Below are positions 37,415 through 48,080 of a stretch of DNA of 64,000 nt, piece by piece. A model generated the notes under the pieces. That model was not told the origin of the DNA, searched no databases, and saw only the letters and a list, made by a program, of their open reading frames with translations. The translations under genes were made by a program, and so were the position numbers. Origin of the DNA: Heloderma charlesbogerti (taxonomy: Eukaryota > Chordata > Lepidosauria > Squamata > Helodermatidae); assembly GCA_026122225.1 (NCBI GenBank), contig JANEZZ010002667.1, forward strand, positions 310,001 through 374,000. Reading direction: 5' to 3'. Positions within the stretch are counted from its first letter, which is position 1; each line of letters begins with the position of its first letter.

Positions 37415-39600
37415 TTTCTTCCCCTCCCTCCCTGGGTCATCAAGATCCCCACAGCGCTTGGAGATGAGGAGCGCTGGATGACTGTGGTCTGGCCATGCCT
37501 TACGTCATGAAAGTGATTTGTACCACATTGCTAATTTGGTGCAATCCATAACCTTCGGATCTCGTATGTTTGCAATTGCCTTTTGCTGCTTGCTTCAATT
37601 TTTGTGCGTTGTTTTTAGTGGTAATTTGGAGAGTGGGAGTGGGGGGGGGAAGTAATATATCTTTTTGAAATCTAGTCTAGGCGTTTGCCCACCTGTATGT
37701 AAGAAACACAAGTGTGTTCCCGAGTCTTTGTTTACTGCACCTTTGTGTCTAATAAAAAATGCACACTTTTAGGACCCTCGCAGAACAAAGCCTTCCCAAA
37801 TCCCCTTTACGTCCAAGGATTTGCAAATTTATAAAGGCTGCATTGAATTCGGGATGGGTCAAGGGGCAAAAAAAGGGTAGAAGGTCACTGCATTTTGATT
37901 ATGGGTCAATAGGCAACATGGCATGCAGTTTGTGTCCCAAAAAACCTCTTCTTTAAAAGTGAGGTTTAAAAACCACAAGGATGAGCCAAGTTTCTAGGAA
38001 AAAACTGACGATTAAAGAGTCCCTCTTTCCCTAATATCTGTTGAGCAAGAAGATACATCCATGTGAGAAAACAAAGCTTGGGAAAGGAGGGAGGGAGGAG
38101 CAGCCCTTAACAGCACTATAAATTGTTGCTTTGTTTACAAAGAAATAACTCAAAAGCCTGATATTATGTTACAGGAACTTAGTTATGGGTTTTGGAGTAT
38201 AAAAACACACACCGACCATTAACTGTCCTCAGTACTGCTGTAAAGGTCCTATATTTGTCATTTAAAAAAATATATGTTGACCTTTTTAAAGTCTATAGTC
38301 ACATTTGACTGAATTGGGGGGGGGGAGACTCTGTGACCCTTTTTGCCAGGTTTTTGGCATTTTCTCCCATCCCCCATGAGCCCCCCTCCCCCAATAACCA
38401 CTTCGTATATATTATAGGGGGAGATAGGTATAGCCAATGTACTAACTGTGACAATCTATTTTAGACTGGGAAATGTTCCATTTCTACTTCTGGAAGGAAA
38501 AACAACAATAATTGTTATATCTAGGCTAACCCTCAAAGAATCTAAGCAGAAACAGGTAACCATAAAGAAAAAGAAACAGGTAACCATACAGAAAAAAGAT
38601 GGTCGTTGTGTGAAAATGCACCAGGATATGGAAAATGTAAGGACTTAATGAAACAGAGGCATAAAGTGCTGTTGCATTTCACAAGTAAACCTTTTAAAAG
38701 CTGTAAATGGTGCTCTGAGTGACTTGCCCCAGAAAGAAGGGGTCACCCTAGATTGCAGAGCTGTTTCAACATCATCATGATAACACAATGAAAATATATT
38801 AAAGCACAATCTAAGAGGGTGTTTTCAAATATAGACACCCCCTCTCATACACACACACACCCCTTCCCACTCCCCCCCCAATCTAAAAGCAGTGATTTAA
38901 TTGATATATGTATATAAATACCACAGGTTAAAAACAACAACTATGCTATCTGACATCAGTAGGAATAGGTTTACAGGAGTGGGTGAGGAATATTATTTTT
39001 CCTCATTATTTTCTAATTAGGTTTGTCGCTGGCCAGGAGTGTTTCAGACTGAAATATCATCTAAGGTAAAGAAATCCTATCTAAGGTAGAGTATACATTA
39101 CAGACTGAAGCTACTCTATGGGAAAAGGAGCAAATTTGATTGATAATGGGGGGCAGGATGAGGGAGGTAAGCCTAGGAAAGTGTGCATCATGAACGCCTT
39201 TCTTATCCACAACCCAGTTAAACTGCTCTATAAAGACTGGACCCGATTCAGTCCCACTGATCTCGATTTTTTGTTTCCATTCATTTCCACGAGTCCCGTT
39301 CCTAACCATTGGGAGTGATGTACATTCGGCGCTGTTCGAATCGGTATCCCTAGATCGGCTTAAATCTACTTCCGCTTCACTGTGTTCTAGGCCCTGGCCG
39401 CAAAACGATTCGAAGTCCACGTGCTTTTTCTTCCTGATGTAACTAGTGGAGGGATCCAACCACCGGTACAGTGGTCTGCTCTGCCAGAAAGAAACAGAAG
39501 GCCTATCACGTCTTTGGCGCCGTAAGTACTTGTTCACCAGGATCCACAACTCAGTGATTGTTGTTATTCTGTGCTCAGGGATTTATTCCTAAATCATTCG

Positions 39601-39800
39601 GCAGGATTTACGCACGCACACCCCTGGTGTTCGGAAATAAGCCCCCGTGGTTTCAGAGGGACTTGTTTCTGAGCAAGCAGCTTAAAATAGCAGTTTTATA
39701 TATACTTTTATATAAAAGTAAGGCATGTTTACTTGGAAGTAAGTCTCACTCAGTTCAAACCGAGATCATTCCCAAGAAAGCGTGCCTAGGACTGCAGTCT
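39601..39800. repeat. Two PSR copies in tandem (copies 13 and 14)
   Basis: First at 39601-39682 (GCAGGATTTACGCACGC ... GAGCAAGCAGC, diverged) and second at 39721-39800 (AGGCATGTTTACTTGGAAGT ... GTGCCTAGGACTGCAGTC). They are the only transposon-like sequences I see in the SKIDA1 upstream region. Confidence 0.65.
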
Positions 39801-40010
39801 AAATCGGCTTGAATTCATGCAAGTCGACTTAGCTGGGCTGGAGAGGCGGACTCAATGACTTCTGCACGGTCGAGAAAATGTAGTGCCTTTGCTTTTCCTC
39901 TATGGACGCGCTGACTGTGCCTGTTCACTCAGGGAATCAGTCAATTCTCATAACATCGAACGCCATCGAGAATAGACACTTTAATTTCACAGAAATATCC
40001 TCGGTTAAAA

Positions 40011-40011
<1 letters not shown>

Positions 40012-40041
<30 letters not shown>
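40012..40041 (+). repeat. (ATT)n microsatellite
   Basis: About ten ATT units. Confidence 0.9.
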
Positions 40042-40965
40042 GGTTTTTGGAGAGGGACAGCTTCGACGTTAATAATCTGAAACTTTAAGCACTGCTAACT
40101 ATTGATCGCAATTCACCTCTGGTATACTTGCAAATCCACAGGAAAGCCTCTGGCCTACTTGAACAGGGGATCTCTGTTAATTGTTGCTTAAATAAGGGTC
40201 GACTGCATAAGGAAGATCCTGGACATGCCGCGAGTTTTGATGACAACAAGAGTATTCGCAGGTTCCTCCCCTCCCCCGTCCAACCCCAAATCAATATGAA
40301 GAACTTTTCAAGGAACAAAAGGCTGCGGGAGAGATGTGGTGGAAGAGTCTCAAGTGGATTCGAGCGTGTTTTTTACATGTGAAGAGCACGTTTCCTTAAA
40401 AGCTCGGACTTGGTTTATGTTTGTGGATTCATTTGTTTATATATTATTTCCCTCCCCCCTCCTACACATACACACACACACTACCACCTTGGTGTGGCTT
40501 TGCATTAAATAAAAGAAAGTTAAGACCGTATTTTGGTAGAAATCTCAGTTTCCAGCAACGCTTAAAAAGATTGGGGGAAAGTCAATGTTTTCACGTTAAT
40601 GTTTAAAGAAAACAAAAACTGCAGACGTTTTCTAAAGACGCCAGGTAGACTCGCAACTGTAGTCAAGTGTGTGTGTGTGTGTGTGATCGATCGAGAGAGG
40701 GAGAGATCCCCACAATCCATTGATTTCAGAGTATTCCACCTCTGCAAAGAGAGGGTTGGTTGGTTAGTTGCAACTTGTGCGAAGCAGGAATCAGAAGGGA
40801 ACGGAGCTCGATCAGGCCAAGCCATTACTTTAGAACTCCACTTTATGAAACAGCCGTGGAAGACAGAACTTTGAATCCAAGACCTCGGACTTAATTTACT
40901 TTGTGGATCGCGTTGTCAGGGATTCTTATCAGCCTCAACCTCAAAGCAGGGGGCGGGGGAAGAGG

Positions 40966-41030
40966 AGTAGGTGTGTGTGTGTGCGTGCGTGGGCGCGGGC
41001 GCGGGGGCGGGGGCGGGCGGGGGGGCACAG
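40966..41030 (+). repeat. GT run followed by G-rich quadruplex-capable tract
   Basis: TGTGTGTGTGTGCGTGCGTG followed by repeated GGGGGCGG-type runs. There are more than four closely spaced runs of three or more G on the plus strand. Confidence 0.8.
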
Positions 41031-41448
41031 CCAGCCTAGAAATAGGAGAGGGAGAAGAGAAGATTCTGAAATATTCTTCGTGCTTAATCCAATGCAATTC
41101 TTTCTTTCTCTCTGTCTCCCTCTCTCCCTCCTTCCCCGCCTCCTCTGTCCTTAAAACAACAACAATAATCATCATCTTTTAAAAAACAAAACAAAAACCA
41201 AGCAGCTGTTTCTCCTCGAAACTTTCCTTGCAGCTCCAGAATCGGAGGCGATGTCTCCTGTGCGTGGTTTGGCGTGGGGAGAGAGAAGAGGGAAATATAG
41301 GCGAGGCCAGCCAGATGCGGACCTAAACTGTGGCTGTGTGAGGAGGCATTCATTCATTGTTCCCCACCGCCTTTCGGTTACGTTGAAAGCGCTGCAATAT
41401 CAGGAGACCCTGGACCATACTTTCTTTTTGCCTCTTGTCTCCAGGGAG

Positions 41449-41549
41449 TGTGCGTGCGTGTGTGCGTGTATGTGTGTGTGTGTATGTGTGTGTATGTGTG
41501 TGCATGTGTGTGCATGTATGTATATATATATATTATATATATATATATC
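41449..41549 (+). repeat. Compound (TG)n(TA)n microsatellite
   Basis: TG repeats interspersed with TATG and CATG, followed by two TA runs with a short spacer. Confidence 0.9.
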
Positions 41550-43729
41550 ACATTAAGCAGCTGCCTGCTTGCTTCCTTACTTGCATGGGGAAATCGGCCT
41601 TGAAGCTCCAAGGAAAAGAGTCGCCCTGTTAAGTTAATGCGTGCATAATATGTGAGGAGCTGAGAGAGCAACAGCGGAGCTGACTTTTCAAATCCCAGTC
41701 TTACTTAGACGCGATTCAATGGACTTCCTTAATTTCCGGATGCCTCCCTCCATCACCCCCCCTCCCCAGTTCTCTGTAAAATTCCTGAGAAACAGTGTGT
41801 TTGGACGAATTGGGGCGCGGGGGGGGGGAGGGGGAGGGGGGAGAGATTGCCTGCAATTTACCTATTCATGCAAAACGGCCGTGAAAATTCATTACAAAAA
41901 GGGGGGGAAGGGGGAGCGGCAGTAGGGGGGGATATGTGTATTTGTTTGTTTGTTTTCCAGTTCCAGAGTAATAGGAGCTGCCTTCCCCATATCACCCGGT
42001 ATATAGGGGTGGAGGGGGGAATAGAACTATGGGATAAGAAGATGTGTCTTGTTCTTTCATCTCCACCCCCGCATCTCAGAGGTTTTCTGGAGCACACGAC
42101 TGCATGTCATTTTGGCTCTGGCCATAAGCTACTGGTAAACCATGGACGTTTGTGCTTCTGGCCATACTCTGGCTGAAAATCCAACGCAATCCAGCTGACC
42201 CGTAGAATTTGGATCGAAGCCGATTTGAGGCCTATTCGAATGAGCTTAACCCGGGTGCTGCGGCTTAATGGGGCGCTGGAGCCGAGCTGTCAGGGTGGGT
42301 TGTCATTTTGTTCTAGGTTGTTAATGTATCTGATGGCTACTTTGGGCAGAAGAGGCCTTAAATGTCTTTGGAAAGGTTAAAGGTCTTATCATTGGGTGGG
42401 GGGGGGATACTATCTCCTCAAACAAACAAACAAAAGCTTGCAAGTTTGTTTGTTTGTTGTTTTTTAGTGTTATATTTACCTTCACCCTTTTGTCCACGAG
42501 GATTCGGAGTTCACCGTGAAAGTTGGAAGCAGGGCTGCCTTTTATGTAGAACATGGCAGGGTGTGTGTGTGGGGGGGACGTACTTTCGAGAGGCCACGTG
42601 TGATTTGGCTGCAGGAGTGTCCATAGACCTGCTCCCCACACTAGTAACCCCCATCCCACCTATAATGAAATCTATCTAAGTTTGTACCCATACTTGGAGG
42701 CTCTTCGTGGAGGAACGAGGGAAGGTGGAGAAGGAGAATCGAACCTGCGGAGGCGACAGGAAGTTCTCCCTCAATGCCTACGTGGGCTGCAGCCTATAAG
42801 CCAGAAGCACCCTTCTGACCCATCGCAATCTTCTTCCTCCTCTTCGTCGTCTACCTCCTCCTCCTCCCTCTCGTGACTCTGTTGCCATTCCCCTTTCCTG
42901 GCAGCAGCAATCAACTCGAAGGCAATCCTGGGGTGGACGCGGGGATTTGGTGGGCGGGGGATCCTCCACCTTGTGAGGCATCACGGTGAACTGTGAAAAG
43001 TGGATACATTTCTGGCTTATCTATGCTTTGTTATGGGTCTGACGCGAGCCCACGTCCCGATCTCCCCCCTCCCCCTCCCCCTCCCCTTCCTCCTGCCCTC
43101 CCCCTCCCCCAATATTACAGACAGAATTTCAGAGAAAAGTGTTACAGTATTACGGAGCTGGAGCTCAGGATAACCACCCAGCCCCTAAGAAACCCTAGTA
43201 GCAACAACTTAGCTATTGGGGCGGGGGGAGCGGGATTGAGATTGGAGCGAGAAGGAGAAGGAAAGAACAGGCCAATCTAGCTAACGTGAGTATTTCTCAT
43301 TCTCCGAGTCGTTAACAGAAAAATAAGAAAATGACAGCAAATCAACCCCAGCTTTGAAAACAAAATAAAACTTTAAAGCCTACGGAAGGAAAAGACCAGT
43401 CGAGGAAGCCCCTTTTGACGCCGCGCAATGCAGAATAAACGCCCCTTTAAAACGGGTACTTAAAATGGTTACTGTGCTCTATCCCCTTCCCCAGCTCATC
43501 TTTACATCCCTAGAATTCTTATAGTGGGGAACCCCCCGCCCGCCCCAAATATAGGCGACTAAACAGCCCGAATCCGGTTTCTAAATTCGGTTTATTTATT
43601 CGATTTAAAAGCAAACACCATGTCCTCAGAGGAGAGGGCTTCCCAATCCGCTCCTTCCTTAGCCAGCGCCGCGCAGCCCTCCGCGGCTTGGCTGCGAGCT
43701 CCGGATTGTTTAATAGAAAGATTTATATA

Positions 43730-43960
43730 CTAACAGTATTATTTACTTTGGGAGGGGAGGTGGCAGTCTAAGAGTATGCTAATTAGCCGGAGATTTGGGG
43801 CGGGGGGGTTGGGAAGGGGGTGGAATATCAATTTTTATTGCATCACCTGTCAGGAGTGTCCAATCAGCGTTGGCTTTAGGGGAATTAATTGATGAAGGTG
43901 TCTCCGGACGAGCTCACTTCACTCTGTCATTTGATTTGGAGCGAAAGCAGCGGCGGGAAG
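43730..43960 (+). promoter_or_regulatory. Candidate proximal promoter/enhancer of SKIDA1 with CCAAT box
   Basis: This block holds a canonical CCAATCAG (NF-Y type) near 43859-43866, several TAAT homeodomain cores (TAATTAGC near 43781; TTAATTGATG near 43886), an E-box-like CACCTG near 43845 and an AT-rich TTTATATACTA near 43723. It is free of repeats and only about 0.6-0.75 kb upstream of the ATG. I infer a promoter-proximal or enhancer role. An alternative is that it is intronic between distal 5' exons and the coding exon. Confidence 0.45.
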
Positions 43961-44260
43961 GGCGGCTGCGTGGCTCTTCTCGTCTCTCCAGCAGCAGCAG
44001 CAGCAGCTCCCTTTCCTCACATTCCTTTATCCTGCCCGGGGGGGGGGGGCGCCAGCCAAAAGGCACAGGTAGCCCGCCCGCCCCGCTGCCGTCGAGAAAC
44101 ACACCGGGGGCAACCCAGCCTGATTCCCCCGCCCGCCCCAAGGCGTTTTTTCCGGGACATGATTTTTTTATACTCTCCATCTAGGCTCTCTCCCTTTCTC
44201 TCTCTCTCTGTGTGTGCTGGGTTTTTTTTTAATCCTCCAAAGTTTGATCAGGAATAACAG

Positions 44261-44498
44261 GCTTTGTTCTTTTCCATTCAGCAGGATGCCTTGAGATCCA
44301 AATCCAGCACCTAGCTGAGGATTTTTATAGCCTTTTCTGTGTGGATTTGCCTTCCGTCGCCCTGCACACACCTTTCCTTCTGCTGCTGCTGCTGCTGATC
44401 CCTGCTCCAAGTGGCGTGGGGGGGGGGCGTGGGGAGGGGGCGTCGCCGCTCTCCCGTTTGATGCTCCCAAATGCCCGGGATCCTTTGAGGCGCGCGCC
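44261..44498 (+). other. SKIDA1: Proximal 5' UTR and candidate splice acceptor of the SKIDA1 coding exon
   Basis: A pyrimidine-rich tract followed by CAGCAG at about 44262-44283 resembles a 3' splice site, so the coding exon may begin near 44281 or 44284. The remaining sequence to the ATG is GC-rich and contains a (CTG)n run near 44381-44398 and upstream ATGs such as the one at 44461. Whether this is spliced or part of a contiguous leader cannot be settled here. Confidence 0.45.
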
Positions 44499-47078
44499 AT
44501 GGGCGACCTGCAGTCGGGCTTCGACGAGGTGGACGGCGTGCGCCTGGGCTACCTGGTGATCCAGGGCAAGCAGATGTTCGCCCTCTCGCAGGTCTTCACG
44601 GACCTCCTGAAGAACATCCCGCGCACCACGGTGCACAAGCGCATGGACCACCTGAAGGTCAAGAAGCACCACTGCGACCTGGAGGAGCTGCGGGAGCTCA
44701 AAGCCATCAACTCCATCGCCTTCCACGCCGCCAAATGCACCCTCATCTCCCGCGAGGACGTGGAGGCGCTCTACACCTCTTGCAAGACCGAGCGCGTGCT
44801 GAGGGCCAAGCGCGGCGGCGGCGGCCGCAGGAACGGCGCCAGGGGCCCCGGGGGCCCCGCCCCAGCCGCCTCCCCCGGGCCCGAGCCCGGCTACGCGGCC
44901 TTCTGGAAAGACGGCGGCGGCAAACTTTGGCTGGGCTTGGATGCCGCCGCCGCGCCTCTGGCCGGCCGGAGGAGAGCCTGGCGCGCGGCGGCGGGCGCTT
45001 TCCTGCCGGCCTCGGATCTACCTCACTTTTGGAGCCGGTCCCCCGGGCCCGGCGCGCCGGGGCTGGCCCGCTCGCCTGGCAAAGGGTCCCCGAACTACGA
45101 AACTGCCCCGCTCGGGCCGCTCTACGTCTCGCTGGCCGCGGAGCCGGCGTGCTTCCGCAGCCTGCTCTGCCCCAAGCACCCGCGCTGCTACTGCCGCTCC
45201 CCGGCCGCCATTGCCGGCCAGCCCAAGCTCGCCGCCGCCGCCGCCGCGACCGGGGGCGGCCCGCTGGGCTCGGGGCGCCGCTCGAAGCGGAGGAGAGCCG
45301 CCGCCGCCGCCGCCGCCCAGGCCCGCTTCGCGCCGGGCGGCGGGCGGCGGCTGGTGCTCGCGCCCCGCGCTTGCAAGCCGGCCCCCGCGGCGGAGAGGCC
45401 GCCCGGCTCGAGCGGCTTCCTGGCGCCGCCGCCGCAGCCCTTCGCGGAGACCGGCAGCAGCGACTCCGAGTCCAGCTCCTGCTCGGACCAGGCGGCCGAC
45501 GACTCGGACTTCTGCTCGAGCCTGACCAGCACCAGCAATTCGGGCTCTTCGGAGGACGAGGACGAGGACGAGGACGAGGGGGGCAGCTGCGCCTCGGACT
45601 CCAGCGAGCTGAGCTCCGACGAGGACGAGGACGACGACGAGGGGAGCAGCTCCGCGTCGGACTCCAGCAGCTCCGGCTCCAGCCGGGCGTCGGTGCAGAG
45701 CATCCGCTTCAGGCGCACCAGCTTCTGCCCGCCGCCCGGCCTCCTGGCCCCGGCCAGCCCCGCGCAGCCCCCGCCCCGGCCGGCCGGCGGCGAGCAGCTC
45801 CCCGCTCCGGCGCGGGCCATCAAGCCCGAGGCCTCCGAGGAGGAGGGCTGGAGCAGCCCGGCCGGCTGGGCCCCCAAGGCCGAGCCCGGCCCGGCCTGCG
45901 CCAGCCCCGCCGCCGGCGGCCTGTGCTTCGGGCAGCCCGGCCCGGCCCCCGGCGGCGCGGAGCTCCCTGCGGCCGGCCAGGCTCCCGACGGAGCGGAGGC
46001 GCCCGCCCTGAGCGCGGGGCCAAGCCTGGCCAGGGGCGCCCCTCCGCCCAGCCCCAAGGCCGGCCGCGCGTCGCCCCCGCCCCGGCCCGGCGGGGCGAGG
46101 GAGAGCCAGCCGGCCGCCGCCCCCCCTCCGGCCCGTGCGGAGAGCCCGGCTGGTGCTCCCGGGGGGCTGCCCAGGGAGTCCCCCGGAGCCGCTCGGCCCG
46201 ATCGTCCCCTGGCCCCATCCTGCCCCGCCTGCCCCTCTTCCCAAGGCCGGCCCGCGGGGGCCGCCGCCGCCGCATGCCCCGAGCCCCCAGGCCCCGCCCC
46301 GCCCTCGCCCCTTGTGCCCATTGCGCAGATCAAAGTCGAGGACAGCAGTGCCAACGCCGAGTACGGCGCCCTGCCCGCCCCGAGCCCGAGCCCGTGCCAG
46401 CCCCCGCTCAAGTCGGAAGGCGGCGGCGCGGAGCCCAAGGGGGAGGCGGACAGGCCGCTGTCGCCGCCGCCCAGCCCCATCCCGCCGCCTCCGGACCTCC
46501 TCCTGCCAGCCAAGGAAGACCCCGCCTGCCCTGACGAGCCTCCCAGCCCCCCCTTGAGCCCCCCGCCGCCGCCGCCGGCCCCCCTGAGCCAGGCCCCCGC
46601 CGCATGCACTTTAGGCGCCGCCGCCGCCGCCAAACCCGAGGATGGGGAGTACAAATTCGGAGCCAGGGTGAGGAAGAACTACCGGACCTTGGTGCTGGGC
46701 AAGCGGGCCGTCCTGCCGAGCCCGGCGCCGCTCAAACCAAATCTGAAATCCGTCCGGGGGCTCCGGCCGCCCCCGGGGAAGCTCCTCGAGGCCCACGAAG
46801 GAGCCCTGGGGGACGACTTGACAGCTCTCAGCCGGCGCAAGAGGGTGGCCAGCCACGTCGCCTCCGCCGTCAAAAGGCCCTTCAGCTTCATGGGCAACTT
46901 TCCCTGCCCGCCCTCCTTAGCGGTCGGCCTCGACGGGGATTTGTTGCCAGCCTACACCTTAAGCACCGCCAAGGATGCCCAGCCCCCTCCCAGGGCTCAT
47001 CCTGTCTGGAAATGGCAGCTGGGAGGCTCAGCAATACCTCTTCCACCCAGCCACAAATTCAGGAAATTTCATTCATGA
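44499..47078 (+). CDS. SKIDA1: SKIDA1, SKI/DACH domain-containing protein 1
   Basis: This 859-codon ORF in one exon encodes a nuclear SKI/SNO/DAC-family protein whose molecular role is poorly known. Residues 7-96 form the SKI/DACH domain, including GKQMFALSQVFTDLLKNIPR and KVKKHHCDLEELRELKAIN, which I recognise as SKIDA1. Residues 97-310 are Ala/Arg/Pro-rich with polyalanine runs. Residues about 318-409 are an acidic-serine tract ending in SVQSIRFRRTSFC. Residues 410-710 are Pro/Ala/Gly-rich with three psi-K-x-E motifs (IKPE, IKVE, LKSE). Residues about 715-859 are a conserved basic C-terminus containing GARVRKNYRTLVLGKR and ending SHKFRKFHS. The human protein is about 908 residues as I remember it, so this is near full length. 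The ATG sits in a strong Kozak context (GCC-ATG-G) and starts exactly at the family's MGDL N-terminus. Codon third positions are overwhelmingly G or C. It lies head to head with MLLT10. Confidence 0.97.
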   Translation: MGDLQSGFDEVDGVRLGYLVIQGKQMFALSQVFTDLLKNIPRTTVHKRMDHLKVKKHHCDLEELRELKAINSIAFHAAKCTLISREDVEALYTSCKTERVLRAKRGGGGRRNGARGPGGPAPAASPGPEPGYAAFWKDGGGKLWLGLDAAAAPLAGRRRAWRAAAGAFLPASDLPHFWSRSPGPGAPGLARSPGKGSPNYETAPLGPLYVSLAAEPACFRSLLCPKHPRCYCRSPAAIAGQPKLAAAAAATGGGPLGSGRRSKRRRAAAAAAAQARFAPGGGRRLVLAPRACKPAPAAERPPGSSGFLAPPPQPFAETGSSDSESSSCSDQAADDSDFCSSLTSTSNSGSSEDEDEDEDEGGSCASDSSELSSDEDEDDDEGSSSASDSSSSGSSRASVQSIRFRRTSFCPPPGLLAPASPAQPPPRPAGGEQLPAPARAIKPEASEEEGWSSPAGWAPKAEPGPACASPAAGGLCFGQPGPAPGGAELPAAGQAPDGAEAPALSAGPSLARGAPPPSPKAGRASPPPRPGGARESQPAAAPPPARAESPAGAPGGLPRESPGAARPDRPLAPSCPACPSSQGRPAGAAAAACPEPPGPAPPSPLVPIAQIKVEDSSANAEYGALPAPSPSPCQPPLKSEGGGAEPKGEADRPLSPPPSPIPPPPDLLLPAKEDPACPDEPPSPPLSPPPPPPAPLSQAPAACTLGAAAAAKPEDGEYKFGARVRKNYRTLVLGKRAVLPSPAPLKPNLKSVRGLRPPPGKLLEAHEGALGDDLTALSRRKRVASHVASAVKRPFSFMGNFPCPPSLAVGLDGDLLPAYTLSTAKDAQPPPRAHPVWKWQLGGSAIPLPPSHKFRKFHS

Positions 47079-47201
47079 GAGAGATTGAATGGGAACCCGA
47101 CTTCATGGCTGTTGTTTTCCCCCTCCAACTTTTCTCCCACCCTTACCTTTGAGAATCTCCGCTGGATGGTTTCTCCTTCACCACATCCGATTTTATTTTT
47201 T

Positions 47202-47233
47202 AATTATTATTATTATTATTATTATTATTATTT
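47202..47233 (+). repeat. (ATT)n microsatellite in probable SKIDA1 3' UTR
   Basis: About ten ATT units, 124 bases after the stop codon. Confidence 0.9.
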
Positions 47234-48000
47234 TTGTGGAATTCTGGTCTGTTCTCTCTTTTGGGAAGGCAAGAAAAGTGGATTACTATTTTCTTTACCA
47301 TGAAAACAGATAGTGGGGAAAGGGGGGGGGGAGGTCTAACATTCCACAGACTACTTCAGGCGAAAGTGTCAAGTTTATTAAAACAAAACAAACAAACACC
47401 TCAGTGGAATCTGCTAAAGCTGGAACACTTTACTGTCTCAAAATGCTAATAATGCACCCGGTACCTCAATTCAACTGCTACAAGTAAATGTTTGGGTCTG
47501 TTTTGGGTTTTTATTTTTATTTTTTAAGCTGAATGATAATTCGAATGAGCCATTAATGTGTAATGCACTAGAGCTGGAACCTAGAAGTCTCATTGTTCAA
47601 TTTCGTTGAAGTTTCTTCACCGAGAGGTTGCACAGGGAGGTTTCACGAATCATTCAACGGGGGCCGTCTATTTTGTTGGAGAGGGTTTCTTCTTAAGTTC
47701 TAACCATCACCCCCAACCCCACCTCCTTTTCCGCAAAAGCAGCTGTACTCCAGCAGTAGGTGTCTCTCCGGATCACCGCTGGAAAAGTTGCTTCAGCAGC
47801 AGCTAATCAATAGATATGGAATCAGATTTTTTTTAAAGGGCAAAAAAGAAAGGTGTCTAAAAATAGAACGATCTGGGACATGCCATTCTTTGCAAAGTAG
47901 GAGACCCCCGCCCCCATCTTCAACGTGAGATTTTCAGGTTGGCCATTGATGTCATATCTTGACTACAAAACCCAGTCCAGCCAGTATTGCAGGCTAGTTT

Positions 48001-48080
48001 TGTGCACGCTTACTTGGAAGCCCACCCGCCCTTAATTGGTTTTTCTCCCAAGTAAGTGGCGCACAGGGACTGCAGCCTTA
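48001..48080. repeat. PSR copy 15, in the probable SKIDA1 3' UTR
   Basis: TGTGCACGCTTACTTGGAAG, right half TCCCAAGTAAGTGGCGCACA and GGGACTGCAGCC. The inner arms differ from the consensus. Confidence 0.6.

Larger units (their letters stand above)
35701..43729 (+). other. Transposon-poor region upstream of SKIDA1 coding exon (probable 5' intron)
   Basis: Apart from simple repeats and a pair of diverged palindromic short repeats (39601-39800), I see no SINE, LINE or DNA-transposon remnant here. ORFs up to 173 codons (for example 35750-36271) show no family signature. G-rich tracts at 40983-41026 and 41820-41850 stand out. The interval probably contains SKIDA1 5' noncoding exons that I cannot delimit. 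Confidence 0.5.

Noticed and set aside
44735..46534. Plus-strand open frame of 599 codons overlapping SKIDA1 in another frame
   Set aside because: Same cause. It is Arg/Gly/Pro-rich with no family signature, whereas the 859-codon frame carries the conserved domain.
45188..46654. Minus-strand open frame of 488 codons within SKIDA1
   Set aside because: It is a shadow of the GC-rich sense frame: rare stops follow from G/C third positions. Its composition is low-complexity with no domain.
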